Shown piece by piece: positions 49,227 through 61,105 of a stretch of DNA of 64,000 bases. The position numbers and the translations under genes are program-made. Under the pieces are notes generated by a model. That model made no database searches. It saw nothing but the letters and a program-made list of their open reading frames with translations, and had not been told where the DNA came from. Each line of letters begins with the position of its first letter. The first letter of the stretch is position 1. The DNA is from Clavelina lepadiformis (lineage: Eukaryota > Chordata > Ascidiacea > Aplousobranchia > Clavelinidae): NCBI RefSeq assembly GCF_947623445.1, contig NC_135241.1, positions 3,722,501 through 3,786,500 of the forward strand, written 5' to 3'.

Positions 49227-50183
49227 ATGCGAAAGTTTAACGAAGTTGTGATTTTTGGTGGCACCCATGGAAATGAAATGTCTGGCATCCATCTTGTGAG
49301 GAATTGGTTGGCCGACCCTCAACCTTTAAAAGATATTTGTGGATGCAACGTGACACCCTGCATTGCCAATCCAGAGGCTGTTCAGCTTTGCAGAAGATAC
49401 AAAGACTGTGATTTAAACAGACAATTTTCTGTGGAAAATTATCAAGATAACCATACAGCTTCCACTCCCTATGAGGTAAAGCAAGCAAAGCATTTAAACA
49501 GTTTGTTCTCTGACTTGGATGAAAGTTCTAATACTAGCCGAAAACTTCTTCTTGACTTGCATAATACAACTGCCAACACAAAATGTTGTTTAATACTTAC
49601 TCAAAATGATGATGTTTTACCTTTCCATTTGGCTAAATATATTCAAAATAAATTACCGCAGGGTATGTGTAATATTTTGATGTTGCCCAATAGCATGTAT
49701 AGCCATTCGAGAACCATTACAAAGTATGGTCTTGGCATTGAAGTAGGGCCCCAGCCACAAGGTGTCTTGCGAGCTGACATATGTTCCTTGCAGAAAAATG
49801 CTGTTTTCAGTGCACTGGAATTTTCAAAAAAGTTTAATGATGGTGATGATTTTTCTGGTGGTGAAATTTTCATTTACACTGTTATGAAACCTGTGTATTT
49901 TCCAGTTGACAGCAAAGGCAATCACATTGGCATGGTTCATCCTAAGTTGCAAGATAATGATTTTAAACTGCTTTCTGTCACTGATCCAGTGTTTTTGATG
50001 ACTGATGGTTGTGTTAAAACAATTTCTGATGTAAGTGTTGTTGAAGATATGGATAGCAGTTGTCTTTCCACTGTTTTTGTTAATGAAGCAGCTTATTATG
50101 AAAAGAATGTGGCATTTTTTCTCACAGTTAAGTCAACGATTGATCTCGCATCATTTCTTTCCCCTTTTCCCAAAACAAGTTGA
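49227..50183 (+). CDS. ASPA: Aspartoacylase-type amidohydrolase, intronless (318 aa)
   Basis: Zinc carboxypeptidase-fold enzyme that deacetylates N-acetyl-aspartate (ASPA) or other N-acyl amino acids (ACY3). Zinc ligands are H14 and E17 in GGTHGNE and H112 in LLLDLHNTTAN. Substrate residues are R57 in CRRYKDCDLNR and R162 in HSRTITKYG; E172 in GIEVGPQPQGVLRAD is the catalytic glutamate. The C-terminal half keeps HPKLQDNDFKLL and VFVNEAAYYEKN, whose tyrosine corresponds to human ASPA Y288. Human ASPA has 313 aa and aligns throughout. The protein is encoded in one exon, unlike the multi-exon vertebrate gene. A poly(A) signal lies 343 bases after the stop, and the first hexosaminidase gene starts 456 bases downstream. 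ASPA versus ACY3 specificity cannot be settled by eye. Confidence 0.95.
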   Translation: MRKFNEVVIFGGTHGNEMSGIHLVRNWLADPQPLKDICGCNVTPCIANPEAVQLCRRYKDCDLNRQFSVENYQDNHTASTPYEVKQAKHLNSLFSDLDESSNTSRKLLLDLHNTTANTKCCLILTQNDDVLPFHLAKYIQNKLPQGMCNILMLPNSMYSHSRTITKYGLGIEVGPQPQGVLRADICSLQKNAVFSALEFSKKFNDGDDFSGGEIFIYTVMKPVYFPVDSKGNHIGMVHPKLQDNDFKLLSVTDPVFLMTDGCVKTISDVSVVEDMDSSCLSTVFVNEAAYYEKNVAFFLTVKSTIDLASFLSPFPKTS

Positions 50184-50525
50184 TTTCTTATCTAATTCAT
50201 GCAATTTTTCATTTTAGCATTTTATTTAGTATATGCAAATATCAGTCATGCATTTGTCTTTGTGCAATGTAACTTTATACTGTGCATTGCTTACTTTATA
50301 TGATTTATATTGAGTGTGATTTATACAATCTTCCCTGTTGCAATTTCCTTCTTGGAATTCTTCCGAAATTTACAAAATCGACGTAAATTTATGAAATGTA
50401 ATAACATAGTTAGATTGTTGATTGTCACTGCCATTATAAGTAAACTAGTAGACTCATGCCATGATGGTCCAATTATATTATTCAGGTATTTTGTAATGCT
50501 AACATGTTCTAGACTAAAAAAAAGA

Positions 50526-50531
50526 AATAAA
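50526..50531 (+). terminator. Poly(A) signal AATAAA for ASPA
   Basis: Canonical hexamer in the 455-base interval between ASPA and the first hexosaminidase gene. Confidence 0.55.
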
Positions 50532-50638
50532 TAACTCATTGTTTCAAACTCCATGAATTATGCAGTAGTATGTTAATAAAAATATTTGCTTGTTAATTTG
50601 GCTTGCAGGTTTGTTTTAGTTCTATGTTTTGAGTAAAA

Positions 50639-53600
50639 ATGGACAAGTTCATTGTATTGTTACTAGTTGGTTATGTGACTGCTAACACCCAGCCTGGCCT
50701 AAGACAAAATAGGCTTGGTACTGAAGTACCCAGTCTTGGTGACACAAGTCCTGGAAGTGTGTGGCCACAACCTCAGTCACAGACATCAACTTCTCAGGTA
50801 ATTTCCCAGTGTATTTTTCAAACTAATATTCATTTTTGTTAAAGATATTTATATCCAAAAGAATGGTGGTAGTAGTAATACAGTATAATACATATGCAAC
50901 TGCAAGCATTTTTAGAACTCTCAGCTGAGATAAAGGCAAAATGCAATTAATTTCTGTCGTAGATTGAAATATTTTTTCAAGTTTTTCGAATAAATTTCTC
51001 TTTTCAGACTTATCCTGTGCTAGCAGAGAAGTTTGCCTTCACCTATACCTCATCTTCATTTCGTTGTAGTCTTCTTGATGAAGCTTTCAAGCGATATCAA
51101 ATGCTTATCATGAATGCTGCTGCCCGCTCTAAGCTACATTTTCGGTATAAAGAAATGTTGTAAGATTTTTACATCAGACACCAAACAGTTATACAAAAAA
51201 CTCTGTATATATGCAGAGGTGGGCAGTCAGTACTTTGAAAGTACCATCGGTATCGCTAACGGTACTTGGCAAAAAATGTACTGACGATTCCGGTATTTAG
51301 TACTATTTTAAAAAAGTAGTTCAGTACCGTTACTTTTTGTACAGCGAATCCTGTTGCAAGTACAACTTTTTGTCGATATTATGGCCTCGATGAAGGTTAC
51401 TTCAGGTCAAAAAATATGTGAACTTTCTCTTTATGACTTTATTAAACATTTGTAGATTAAAAAAACGCTAAAAGTGACATTAAGTTTTAATTGAAATGAA
51501 CTTTTAATTTTTAATTGAAATTTTTTTAAATTTTAATTGAGAGTAATTCGGTATCGGTACTGAAAACGTACCACGTTACAGTTATTCGGTGCTATAGTAC
51601 CTTGTTACTGCCCACCTTTGCACATGTGCAACTGTATTTATAATCTTTAAGCTATTCAAGTATATTTTTACCCCTCTTGTTAATTTCGCCCTTCTTGCTT
51701 ATAGGCCAAGAGCTCCATACACTATTACCACTTTAGACATAAATCTTATGGCTAAGTGTGAGGATTATCCTTCTCTGGATATGAATGAAGCCTGTAAGAT
51801 TTTTAGCCTGCTTTTGGGTTTCTTTGATGCTCATTTAAACATCAAGTTATGCATGTCTTGGCATTTTTATTGCGTTACGCTGTTTATTTTAAATAATTTG
51901 CTGTTAACACTTCTACTGTGATCTTGTAGACTCACTTGATGTTGGTGAATCGTCAACACAACTACAAGCTGAATCAGTGTGGGGCATTTTGAGAGGTGTT
52001 TCCTGTTTTTTCTTAAATAATAAAATAACGATACAGTATATGAATTGTAATAGCATCCACACCTGCTGCAAATTAATAGAAAATATATTTTAATTAATTT
52101 AACTGTAATTGACTGCATTGTATGTAACATACATTAGCTTTTAATAGTAAAGTTAATGCCTTGGTTTCAATTTTGACAGGGCTGGAAACGTTTTCGCAAT
52201 TACTCTGGCAAACTGAAACAGGGGAGGTAGGAAAAGATTTGTGTCATAGACGTGAATCGAAAAATAAACAGATTTTATTTCACATTTTCTTGTAAAGCAG
52301 ATTGATGTCTATTTTTCCCTCACAGATTCTAGCAAACAAAACCAATATCATCGATCATCCTCGATACTCACACCGGGGAATCTTGCTCGACACATCGAGG
52401 CATTATCTTCCTCTCAGTGTCATTTTTGATAACTTGGTAGGACACATACAGAAAGTATATATTATACGACTTATGCCCAGCAGTTAAAAACAGGTTCTGT
52501 TAATGTTTCACTATTTGACAGTTTTTGTAGCTCGCACCGTAAACAGAAAAGAACTTTATGTAAACAGTCTGCTTTGAATCATGTGATCTGTCACTTAAGT
52601 GTTATTTGCATTTTGTGTCATAAAAAATATCACTGTCACACAGACCTTTGATTTGTGACTTTGAATGGAGCATAGCCCATTACCATCCTGTTTTACAACG
52701 CTCTGTTTTCCTTTATTTTTTTCATTAGGAGGCTATGGCATACAACAAAATAAATGTCTTCCACTGGCATATAGTGGATGACCAGTCTTTTCCATACGTC
52801 AGCGAAATTTATCCAGATCTTAGCAGGAAGGTACAAGAACATACATATAGACATGATGTTTTTTGTCTAGTAATGATTTGGCTCACTTAGAGTGACGGAG
52901 TTTTAAATATAATTTATGTTACCAGGGTGCTTACACCTCCTTATCACACATCTATACACCAGATGACGTCGCTGCTGTCATTGAGTTTGCTCGATTACGA
53001 GGCATTCGTGTTGTCCCGGAGTTCGATACCCCAGGCCATTCTCAGTCCTGGGGCAAAGGTCAACCAGGACTCTTGACACCATGTTATTCAGGTGTGTGTT
53101 GCAATGCTGTACTTGAATCAGGTATTTGCATTTTCAGCCATGATGTGGTGTTATGCAAACACAAGGAGAATGTGGTGCATTGCATTAAGTGAAAATTCCT
53201 GGTTGTTGGTGCCTAGTGTTTGGCGAATATGCCCATGTTTGCACTTATCCTACCGTCATTTGGCAAAGTTTTATAATGCTAAGAGCTAAATCTCAACTTC
53301 TTGTCACATGATGTTTTTTCAGTGTTAAAGGTTATTTAATCCACCACCGGCGATTGTTTGCCATTCAAATATTTTGCTGCTTTGTTTTTGCTGAAACAAA
53401 TTGCAACACCGAATGAATTTCTTTTCTCATTTTTTCTAAACTTGTGTCAAGGGTCACTCAAAAGTAATTATGTTATTACCACTGTTTTGGTATAACCTCA
53501 GGCGACAAACCAACCGGTTCCTATGGTCCCATAAATCCGATCGTGGATAGCACATACACATTCATTCAAACTCTCTTCACTGAGCTAAGAAACGTCTTTC

Positions 53601-55026
53601 CTGACAAATACATTCACCTGGGCGGAGACGAAGTCAGTTTTGCGTGCTGGTAAGTTGATACTTAATCTTGCGTGTGTGTGACAAACCTTGTGTGTTTTCA
53701 TGGGTGAGAGGTTGTCTCGTTCTGGAAGTATCACTGAACCATGAACTGTTTTTATCACTATTGGTTATTAATGCTTCTGTTTGTTGCGAATGCATTTTTG
53801 CCAAGTGCTTTTTTTCAATGAAGTTTAATGCGTTTAGGCAGAGTAACCCAGACATCAATAACTACATGAAAAATCTAAACATAACTGGAAAATACAACGA
53901 ACTGGAACAGATTTATGTGCAAAAAGTCCTGAACATTAGCGGACTGATTGGTTTCAGCTATATAGTATGGCAAGAAGTTGTAGACAATCAAGTGCAAGTA
54001 AGTCAGCACTAATGCGACGTTTGCAAACTTGCATTCAGTCTAACCAGCAACAACATCTCAAGAAACTAATAAATCCTGTTTCCTCATAAGTTGAAAGATG
54101 ACACAGTTGTTGAAGTATGGATAAACAATCATCCGGATGAAGAGCTTGCAAAAGTAACTAAGCTTGGCTATCGCGCCTTGTTGGCCGCACCTTGGTACCT
54201 CGATTACATTTCAACTGGGGAAGACTGGATGAAGTATTATCTCGAGGAACCAAGCAACTTTAATGGTAAACAGTCGTTAGAAAATAGTAACCCAGGACCT
54301 GATTTGATGGGAAGTGGATTTTTTATTTTACTGCTTTTTTGAAAACAAGGCACTGATGCCCAGAAGAAGCTTCTAATTGGTGGAGAAGCCTGTCTGTGGG
54401 GTGAATACGTCGATGGGAGCAACGTTACGCCAAGACTCTGGTCAGTTTCTATGGAATGCAGCTTCCGATTTAGCACTTTCATAATAGAACCATTGGAGAT
54501 TAAAGATTATTAAATCATTACTTTACAACCATTACTTCTTCAACCATTACTTCACAATCATTAGAAATGGAGATAATATGGTACTACATTAAGATTTTTA
54601 TCTTGGTAGCTGTTATTACCTTTTTTCTTGGGTACTGTAGGCCCAGAGCAAGTGCAGTTGCTGAAAGGCTGTGGAGCTCCAAAGATGTCAATGATGTCAC
54701 TAAAGCGACACCAAGACTTCATCAACATCGTTGTCGTATGGTGAAGTGAGTAAAGAGAAATGCTTTTGTTTATTTTGATTTTTTACATCAATAATAAACC
54801 AGTTTTGTGTAAAGGTGTTCTGTAGCTACAAAAACCGCCGTTAGTTCATTGTTTAAATAACAGACAAATTGTGTTTGATGCAATGAATTTATATAAGTTG
54901 CATATAAAAACAATGCATAAAATAGCATGCTTTCCGTGACATTTTTGTTTTGGTAATTGTAGGCGCGGAATTTCTGCCCAGCCACTTCATCCAGGCTACT
55001 GTGTTCATGATTGGGGAAACATCTAA
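50639..55026 (+). CDS. HEXA/HEXB-like: Beta-hexosaminidase, tandem copy 1 (14 exons, 539 aa)
   Basis: Lysosomal GH20 enzyme that removes terminal GlcNAc/GalNAc from glycans and glycolipids. Exons: 50639..50797, 51008..51144, 51705..51793, 51930..51995, 52180..52226, 52326..52436, 52729..52830, 52926..53091, 53502..53649, 53838..53997, 54091..54265, 54350..54440, 54641..54745 and 54963..55026. A signal peptide ([15 protein letters not shown]) precedes [15 protein letters not shown]. The substrate Arg is R183 ([16 protein letters not shown]); catalytic Asp-Glu is D335-E336 in [31 protein letters not shown] and [13 protein letters not shown] are intact. The NKT glycosylation site and six disulfide cysteines of human HEXA are kept. 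At the site of HEXA N423-R424 it reads WYLDYIS, Asp-Tyr, closer to HEXB Asp-Leu. A MITE sits in intron 2. Confidence 0.97.
51214..51620. mobile_element. hAT-like MITE (about 407 bp) in intron 2 of hexosaminidase copy 1
   Basis: The ends CAGAGGTGGGCAGT and (reverse complement of right end) CAAAGGTGGGCAGT form short terminal inverted repeats of hAT style. GGTAC motifs recur in both subterminal parts. I could not find a matching 8-bp target duplication, so the copy is probably older or the ends are off by a few bases. Confidence 0.7.
54514..54560. repeat. Small tandem repeat in intron 12 of hexosaminidase copy 1
   Basis: CAACCATTACTT at 54526-54537 recurs at 54541-54552, with related TCATTACTTTA and ACAATCATTA units on each side. 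Period is about 15 bases. Confidence 0.7.
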
Positions 55027-55884
55027 TGCTTAAATGAAAAACAGTTCTGTTTTCATCTTCTAAGATGAATTTCCATAATGCAGTTATCATATTGAAATTG
55101 TCACTAATCTCTTATCTTACGTTGTGTTTGTGAGCTGTAATATTGAAAACATATTATAACATACTGTAATATTAATATTAATATTGAAAAATTATTAGTT
55201 ATTAACCTTTATGCATTCATCTTTTTTTCAATGCAATCAATACTGAGGAAATTTTATGGTATACAATAAAGTTTTTCAGATGAATCATTTGTTGTTTTGG
55301 AATCGTATGCTAGTTCTTGGACCCTTCTATATCTTGATTATGCAGATTGTTAATCTTTCCTAGTAAAGCACTAAAAGTGCACTTATAAAATGGAAATAAT
55401 TAACATGTTACATATGTTATGAAATTTTGTTGTACATCTCTTGTGCCTTTAATGAGTGTAATGTGATTTGATGAAGTTACATAGAATGACACCATTTGTT
55501 CATAAATAAAATCCTCAACCTTCTGAAACAATTATTGTCAACAGAATTTAGGTTATAATGTAGTCAATTGATCTCTGCATTTGTCTTGTGGCATAATATG
55601 ATTGTAAAAACAATTTGCTTTATTACATAGAACCTCATTCTTGCTATGCATTTGTAATGTCTATTGCCAACTATTGTGATCATCAAGATTTACTAAACTA
55701 ACCATGTTGTAAATGTATACGAACAATTTTTGAGCCTTCAACTTCATAGTATTTCTTAAATGCATGTCAGAGACTTCTAGAAAGTAGTGTTTTTATTTTC
55801 CGAAGTACGGCACCTATAGACGAATTAGTAGATTAAATATGTACACTTTTTATTGTTCATTTAAAGTAGATATAGGGATTTATT
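55027..55884. other. Intergenic between hexosaminidase copies 1 and 2
   Basis: 858 bases. AATAAA at 55265-55270 is the probable copy 1 poly(A) signal. The rest should hold the copy 2 promoter. No other gene. Confidence 0.6.
55265..55270 (+). terminator. Poly(A) signal AATAAA for hexosaminidase copy 1
   Basis: Canonical hexamer 240 bases after the copy 1 stop codon. Confidence 0.6.
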
Positions 55885-58800
55885 ATGGATAAATTATTTT
55901 GGTTAGTTCTGTCTCTTGTGCTGTGCAATATATCAGCAAATACTCAACCTGGGCTTGAGCAAGAATTGGGTTACGTACCCAGCTTAGGTGACACTAGTCC
56001 AGGAAGTGTTTGGCCCCAACCACAGTCGCTCACTTCCACCCCACAGGTGAGAAATTTTTCAAATAATATAAAAACACTTTGTTTCGTTTGTAATATGGAA
56101 TAAGAATAATTGGAATGTACTGTTTTTATATTCTCTGAAACAAATTTCTAAGTACCTATAATAACATGATTTTGTGAACTAATTAAACATGTTTTAGTCG
56201 GTTCTGAGGCAGTTTCTAAACTATTTTATTCTTCTGTTTTTAGACCTATACCGTTACAGTTGAAAACTTCTCATTTAAATACGTCGCATCATCCCATCGA
56301 TGCAGTACTTTGGACGAAGCGTTTAAACGATATGGAATGATCATGATGTCAAGTACATCTCGTTTAAGATTAAAATTTAGGTGAGACAATCTTTATAGAC
56401 ATAGTTATTATCTGGTAATTATTTTGCTGTGTCATATGCTTTTATTGTGTGCTCAATTTCCCATAAACGCTTACACTGAATTACTTGTGTAATTGCAGGC
56501 CAAAGGTTCAGTTGAAAATCTCTTCATTAGAAGTAAATTTATTGTCTACCTGTCAGCATTACCCATCTCTAAATATGAACGAAGCTTGTAAGTACCAGTC
56601 ATTCGTTACAAGTTGCAATGAGTACATAATAAAATATAGCACCGCTTGATGTTGAAGGTGCCCATTTATGTTGCTTACATCGTTAACCATAATATCAATC
56701 TAAAGATTACTAAAAAACTTTTCCAGATACAATGGAAGTAGGTGACTATAGTTTGTTAACTTCCGAATCGGTTTGGGGGATTTTAAGAGGTATTGAAAAA
56801 TTTGAGGATTAACATATTTGTCCATTTGACTTTAAGTTTAATTTGCATGCCATACATTATATGCAAACATACATGTTGGTTTATCAATATGTCTTTATAA
56901 CATTTATTATATTGTAACAGGCTTAGAAACGTTTTCGCAGTTGCTGTGGGAAAGTGAGACTGGAGAGGTATGATAAGAGCCTTGTAATTTTCGTAAAGTC
57001 TGAACCCATTCGCTGTAATATGAGATTGTTTTCATTTTCAGTTTGTTGTGAACAAAACCAACGTCATCGATCATCCTCGTTATTCTCATAGAGGAATTCT
57101 ACTAGACACATCGAGACATTTTCTTCCTGTCAGAGTGTTATTAGAAAATTTGGTAATTGAATGCTTCTTGTAAGTTGCAACCATTTGATTGTTTTCTAAT
57201 ACATGGGTCAGCTAATAGAGTGAGTCACCAGAAACTTTTTACAACTTATAAAAATGTGATTACATCGGAAACTTATTACTTGCTATCGCTGCACAACAGT
57301 TGTTTTTTATGTGTGTTAGATTTTGACTTGTGTAACTAACCTTGCTGTGCATTACAAACCGTATAGCCTTATTATTTTATGACTTTACTCTGTTTACATT
57401 AGTTTCAGTTTCTCTTCATTTAGCCATGTCAATCATGCTTATGAAACGTTTGAGTCCGGAAAGTTAACGACTGTTTTTTGTGGATCGTACCAAAACGTAT
57501 TTGCCAACCATTTCCGTAGCAGATCATTATGTTTATTTCTTTGTTTACAGTAACTGGGCTTAAAAACTTTGCTGAATGGAGACATGTTAGGTATAATTTA
57601 ACTCTGTTTTACATAGGATGCAATGGCTTACAATAAGTACAATGTATTTCATTGGCACATTGTGGATCAGCAGTCATTCCCATATGTCAGTCAAGCATAT
57701 CCAGGTCTAAGTAAAAAAGTAAGTATAACTTTTCCAGTTCACCATATCATGCTAAAGAACTGTGTTCATTTGACCACTTAATGACCAAACAATAGCTATT
57801 CATGTATCCTGATCAATGACAGGGCGCTTATCAAGCAAATTATGTGTATACTCCTGATGATGTTGCTGCAGTGGTAGAGTATGCTCGTTTGAGGGGAATT
57901 CGAGTTGTTCCTGAGTTTGATACACCGGGTCATTCTCTGTCCTGGGGCCTGGGGCAGCCAGGTCTCTTAACCCCATGCTATGCAGGTGAGTGCCTTGAGT
58001 TATGCTGATAATAAGTTTGCTGGATTTTCACAGCACTACTGTTTACTGTTAAATGATGTATCCTGTGTTACCAACTTAGACTTTTCATACGTTTTGAAGT
58101 ACAAGTGTAAAGTATCGAAATTCTGTAATCCAGATTCACTCAAAGTCTCATGTATATAGATATTTGATATTGCATGTTTAAGTTGCATTTTTTAAGTTTG
58201 AATTTTAATTCAAATGCATGTCCATTAGGCGGTAAACCCACCGGTACTTATGGCCCAATAAACCCCACTGTGGAAAGCACTTACGACTTCATTCGAAACC
58301 TGTTCACCGAATTGAAAGCTGTTTTTCCAGATAAATATCTTCATCTTGGTGGTGATGAAGTTAGTTTCAATTGCTGGTTAGTAACATCATACGGTAGTTT
58401 CATTGGTTTTTTTACTTGCCTGGTAGGGAGGTTTAATGATAACGAATCATTTGCACAGTGCATAGTGAGTGTATGTTGCTATATCATTTGTTAAGTAGCA
58501 ATTACTTTTATTTAAAAGTTCACATCATGTTTGTAGGAAATCGAATCCGGATATCACAAATTACATGAAAGAAAAGAATATAACTGGTGACTATGCTAAA
58601 CTGGAGGAAATCTATGTCCAAAGAGTGACAGAGATAAGCAAAGAGGTCGGATTCAGTTACATAGTATGGCAGGAAGTGGTGGACAATGGAGTTAAAGTAG
58701 GAAACATTTCTTAACATAACAGTACTATGTTTACAGATTGGCTTGAAGTTATTTTTTTAATTTTGTTAACGTTCGTTGCAATAACTTGCATGTTAAACAA

Positions 58801-59609
58801 AAAATGAATTTCTTATTTATTTTTGTTTAAGGTAAAGGATGATACAGTTGTTGAAGTTTGGATAAATAATCATATTGACAAAGAACTGGAAAAGGTAACC
58901 AAGCTCGGATATCGAGCTATTTTGACAGCACCCTGGTACCTCAATATGATCCATTATAGAGAAGACTGGCAGTACTACTACATGTATGAACCATCAGCAT
59001 TCAACGGTAATTAATCTAAACTTGTGTCCATGAAATTATTACAAGAATTAGCTAAGTTTCCAAATCTATTAGTTCGAACAACGTGTTGTGTTTAGACAAG
59101 AAAAGGTTAAATTTACCTTGTTGCCTCAGGTACTGAGAAACAGAAGGAACTTGTTGTAGGTGGAGAAGCTTGCATGTGGGGAGAATATGTGGATGCCACT
59201 AATATTATACCTAGGTTATGGTAAGTTTACACTTGTGAGAGTGTTTCAATTTCCCTGTGATAATATTTTTGGAAATCTGAGGAAACGTCTGAGTGAATGT
59301 CTAATTACTCAGAATATAAAATTGTAATTTTGTTAGGCCTAGAGCAAGTGCAGTTGCTGAAAGATTGTGGAGTGCAAAAAACATTAACGATGTCACCAAA
59401 GCAACACCAAGACTGCATCAGCAGCGTTGCCGTATGCTTCAGTAAGTGGTTAATGTTAACAAACGTGAACTTTGATTATGGTGATTTTTTTACGTGGAGA
59501 CATCAGCTAGCACAGTAGTTAGACTTGACTAACATTGTTTGTCATTTTTAGGAGGGGAATTAATGCTGAACCTTTGCATCCTGGATACTGTGTCCATGAG
59601 AGAAATTGA
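55885..59609 (+). CDS. HEXA/HEXB-like: Beta-hexosaminidase, tandem copy 2 (14 exons, 536 aa)
   Basis: Second GH20 lysosomal hexosaminidase. Exons: 55885..56046, 56244..56380, 56499..56587, 56727..56789, 56921..56967, 57042..57152, 57617..57718, 57823..57985, 58229..58376, 58537..58696, 58832..59006, 59130..59220, 59337..59441 and 59552..59609. Ten exons have exactly the lengths of copy 1; only exons 1, 4, 8 and 14 differ. Signal peptide [18 protein letters not shown] and the shared [18 protein letters not shown] follow. [23 protein letters not shown] and HLGGDEVSF (D334-E335) are intact, as are [15 protein letters not shown] and the C-terminal Cys pair. At the HEXA N423-R424 site it has WYLNMIH, Asn-Met: the Asn of the alpha subunit without its Arg. 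Exon 8 is nearly identical to that of copy 3. A hAT MITE begins 49 bases after the stop, probably within the 3' UTR. Confidence 0.97.
57823..57985 (+). repeat. Exon 8 of copy 2, near-identical to 63105-63267
   Basis: 163 bases differing from copy 3 exon 8 at only two positions, one internal G/A and the last base, while both flanking introns are unrelated. Confidence 0.95.
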
Positions 59610-59657
59610 ATCGTGTTGATTGACTGGAACCTGGCGTCATCAACTATTTGCATAAAT

Positions 59658-60071
59658 CAGGGGTGGGCAAACTGCGGCTCACGAGCCGCATTCGGCTCTC
59701 CGGCATGTTTTTTGTGGCTCTTCTAGTCGAAACGTAAAATTCCAAAAAAAATTGTAAAGGCTACCAAGAGTACCGTTTATGGACGTTTCTATCTATTTTT
59801 TCTATTTAGGCCAGCATTTCGTTTATGGTGTAACAGTAGACATAGAATCCGACATTGTTTTCAGGTATAGATTCTATACTCTATGGCAAAGGTGGTCAAA
59901 GTGTGCCTCGCCGAAATGTTTTTTATGGGTCTTCTAGCTAAAAAGTAATATCCCAAAATGACTACTAATAATATAATAATCAAATTGACAATCATTACTG
60001 ATTTTGCGGCTCGCTGGTGTTTATAGTTTTCCGCAAGTGACTCTTTCATTGAACAAGTTTACCCACCCCTG
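59658..60071. mobile_element. hAT-type MITE (414 bp) 3' of hexosaminidase copy 2
   Basis: The left end CAGGGGTGGGCAAACT and the reverse complement of the right end CAGGGGTGGGTAAACT differ at one base. Flanking octamers GCATAAAT (59650-59657) and GCATTAAT (60072-60079) are a target duplication with one mismatch. The left arm continues GCGGCTCACGAGCCGC, a style common in hAT/Charlie-type elements. No coding capacity. Confidence 0.92.
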
Positions 60072-60079
60072 GCATTAAT

Positions 60080-61105
60080 GAAGCAACTTGCTTTGAATAT
60101 CTCATATATTGTTTCTGTCGTTAAATAACAGCATGCTCGTCCCTTGCATTGATGCACAAAACTTTTATTTAATTTTGTATGCAGAAAGCCTCAAAAAAGA
60201 CCATTACATTTTTTCATTGTGTTGCACTGTACATTTTCGTGGTGTAAACGTACAAAACAATCATTTTTGTATATCAGTTACCTTAAAAAACTCATTGTGC
60301 TGTGTGGATGGCCAGTTTTAATTTACAATTTTACATTTCAGTGCTGCAGTTACTAGTGATTAGTACAATATTTTGTTTTGATAGATAAAATCTCGGTGTA
60401 TAGCATGTCATGGATGTAAGTGGTTTTACAAAGGATTTTGATATGCTTTTATCTTTTGCTGTGGATGTTCCTAAACATGCTTGAAAAACAGGAAATTTTT
60501 GTAATTTGTATTTCTGCAATTGAACTATTCATGGAAAAATATGTTTTAGTGCTTTGCTTTCTTAAAAATTTTTCATTAAATTAATGTAACAAGTTACAAT
60601 GTAGATAAGCATTTTTCCAACTTCTGATTGTTTAATTACGAACACTTGCACTCTCAGAGTTTGATTGGAAAACTCACCTCTAAGACGTTAATGATAAAAA
60701 CCTTAAAAAAATTTTTCCTGCATTGTGCACCTTGTTTTTTATTACATTTATGGAAGTTGTTTAAGACACTGAGACTACATTGATAATTAATTATTCCAAT
60801 TATCACTTATTTTATGTTTACTCTAGAGTCACCGTAGGCACAATGTTGCACTTCATAGCAGCTATGAAGATGTCAAATTTTTATAGATCTATGCAGTTTT
60901 ATTAGTTGCCTTACTGGCTAAAAAATAGCTATAATGAATTATTGTGTAATGGACAAAGTAGAATTATTGTAAAGAATGTGCAGCAAACTTTGTTTACTTT
61001 TTTGAAATAGATATATTATTATTATATTTGTTACAACAACAATAGCGCTGGCAAAATTCAACTTGATAAAATTATATTTACATTTAAGACTAGGGTTTTG
61101 CTATA
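60080..61105. other. Intergenic between hexosaminidase copies 2 and 3
   Basis: About 1 kb of AT-rich sequence with no supported gene. It should contain the distal 3' UTR of copy 2, since no AATAAA precedes the MITE, and the promoter of copy 3. Confidence 0.5.

Noticed and set aside
58174-58494. 106-codon frame around hexosaminidase copy 2 exon 9
   Set aside because: It is exon 9 read through into flanking introns; the splice sites at 58229 and 58376 explain it.
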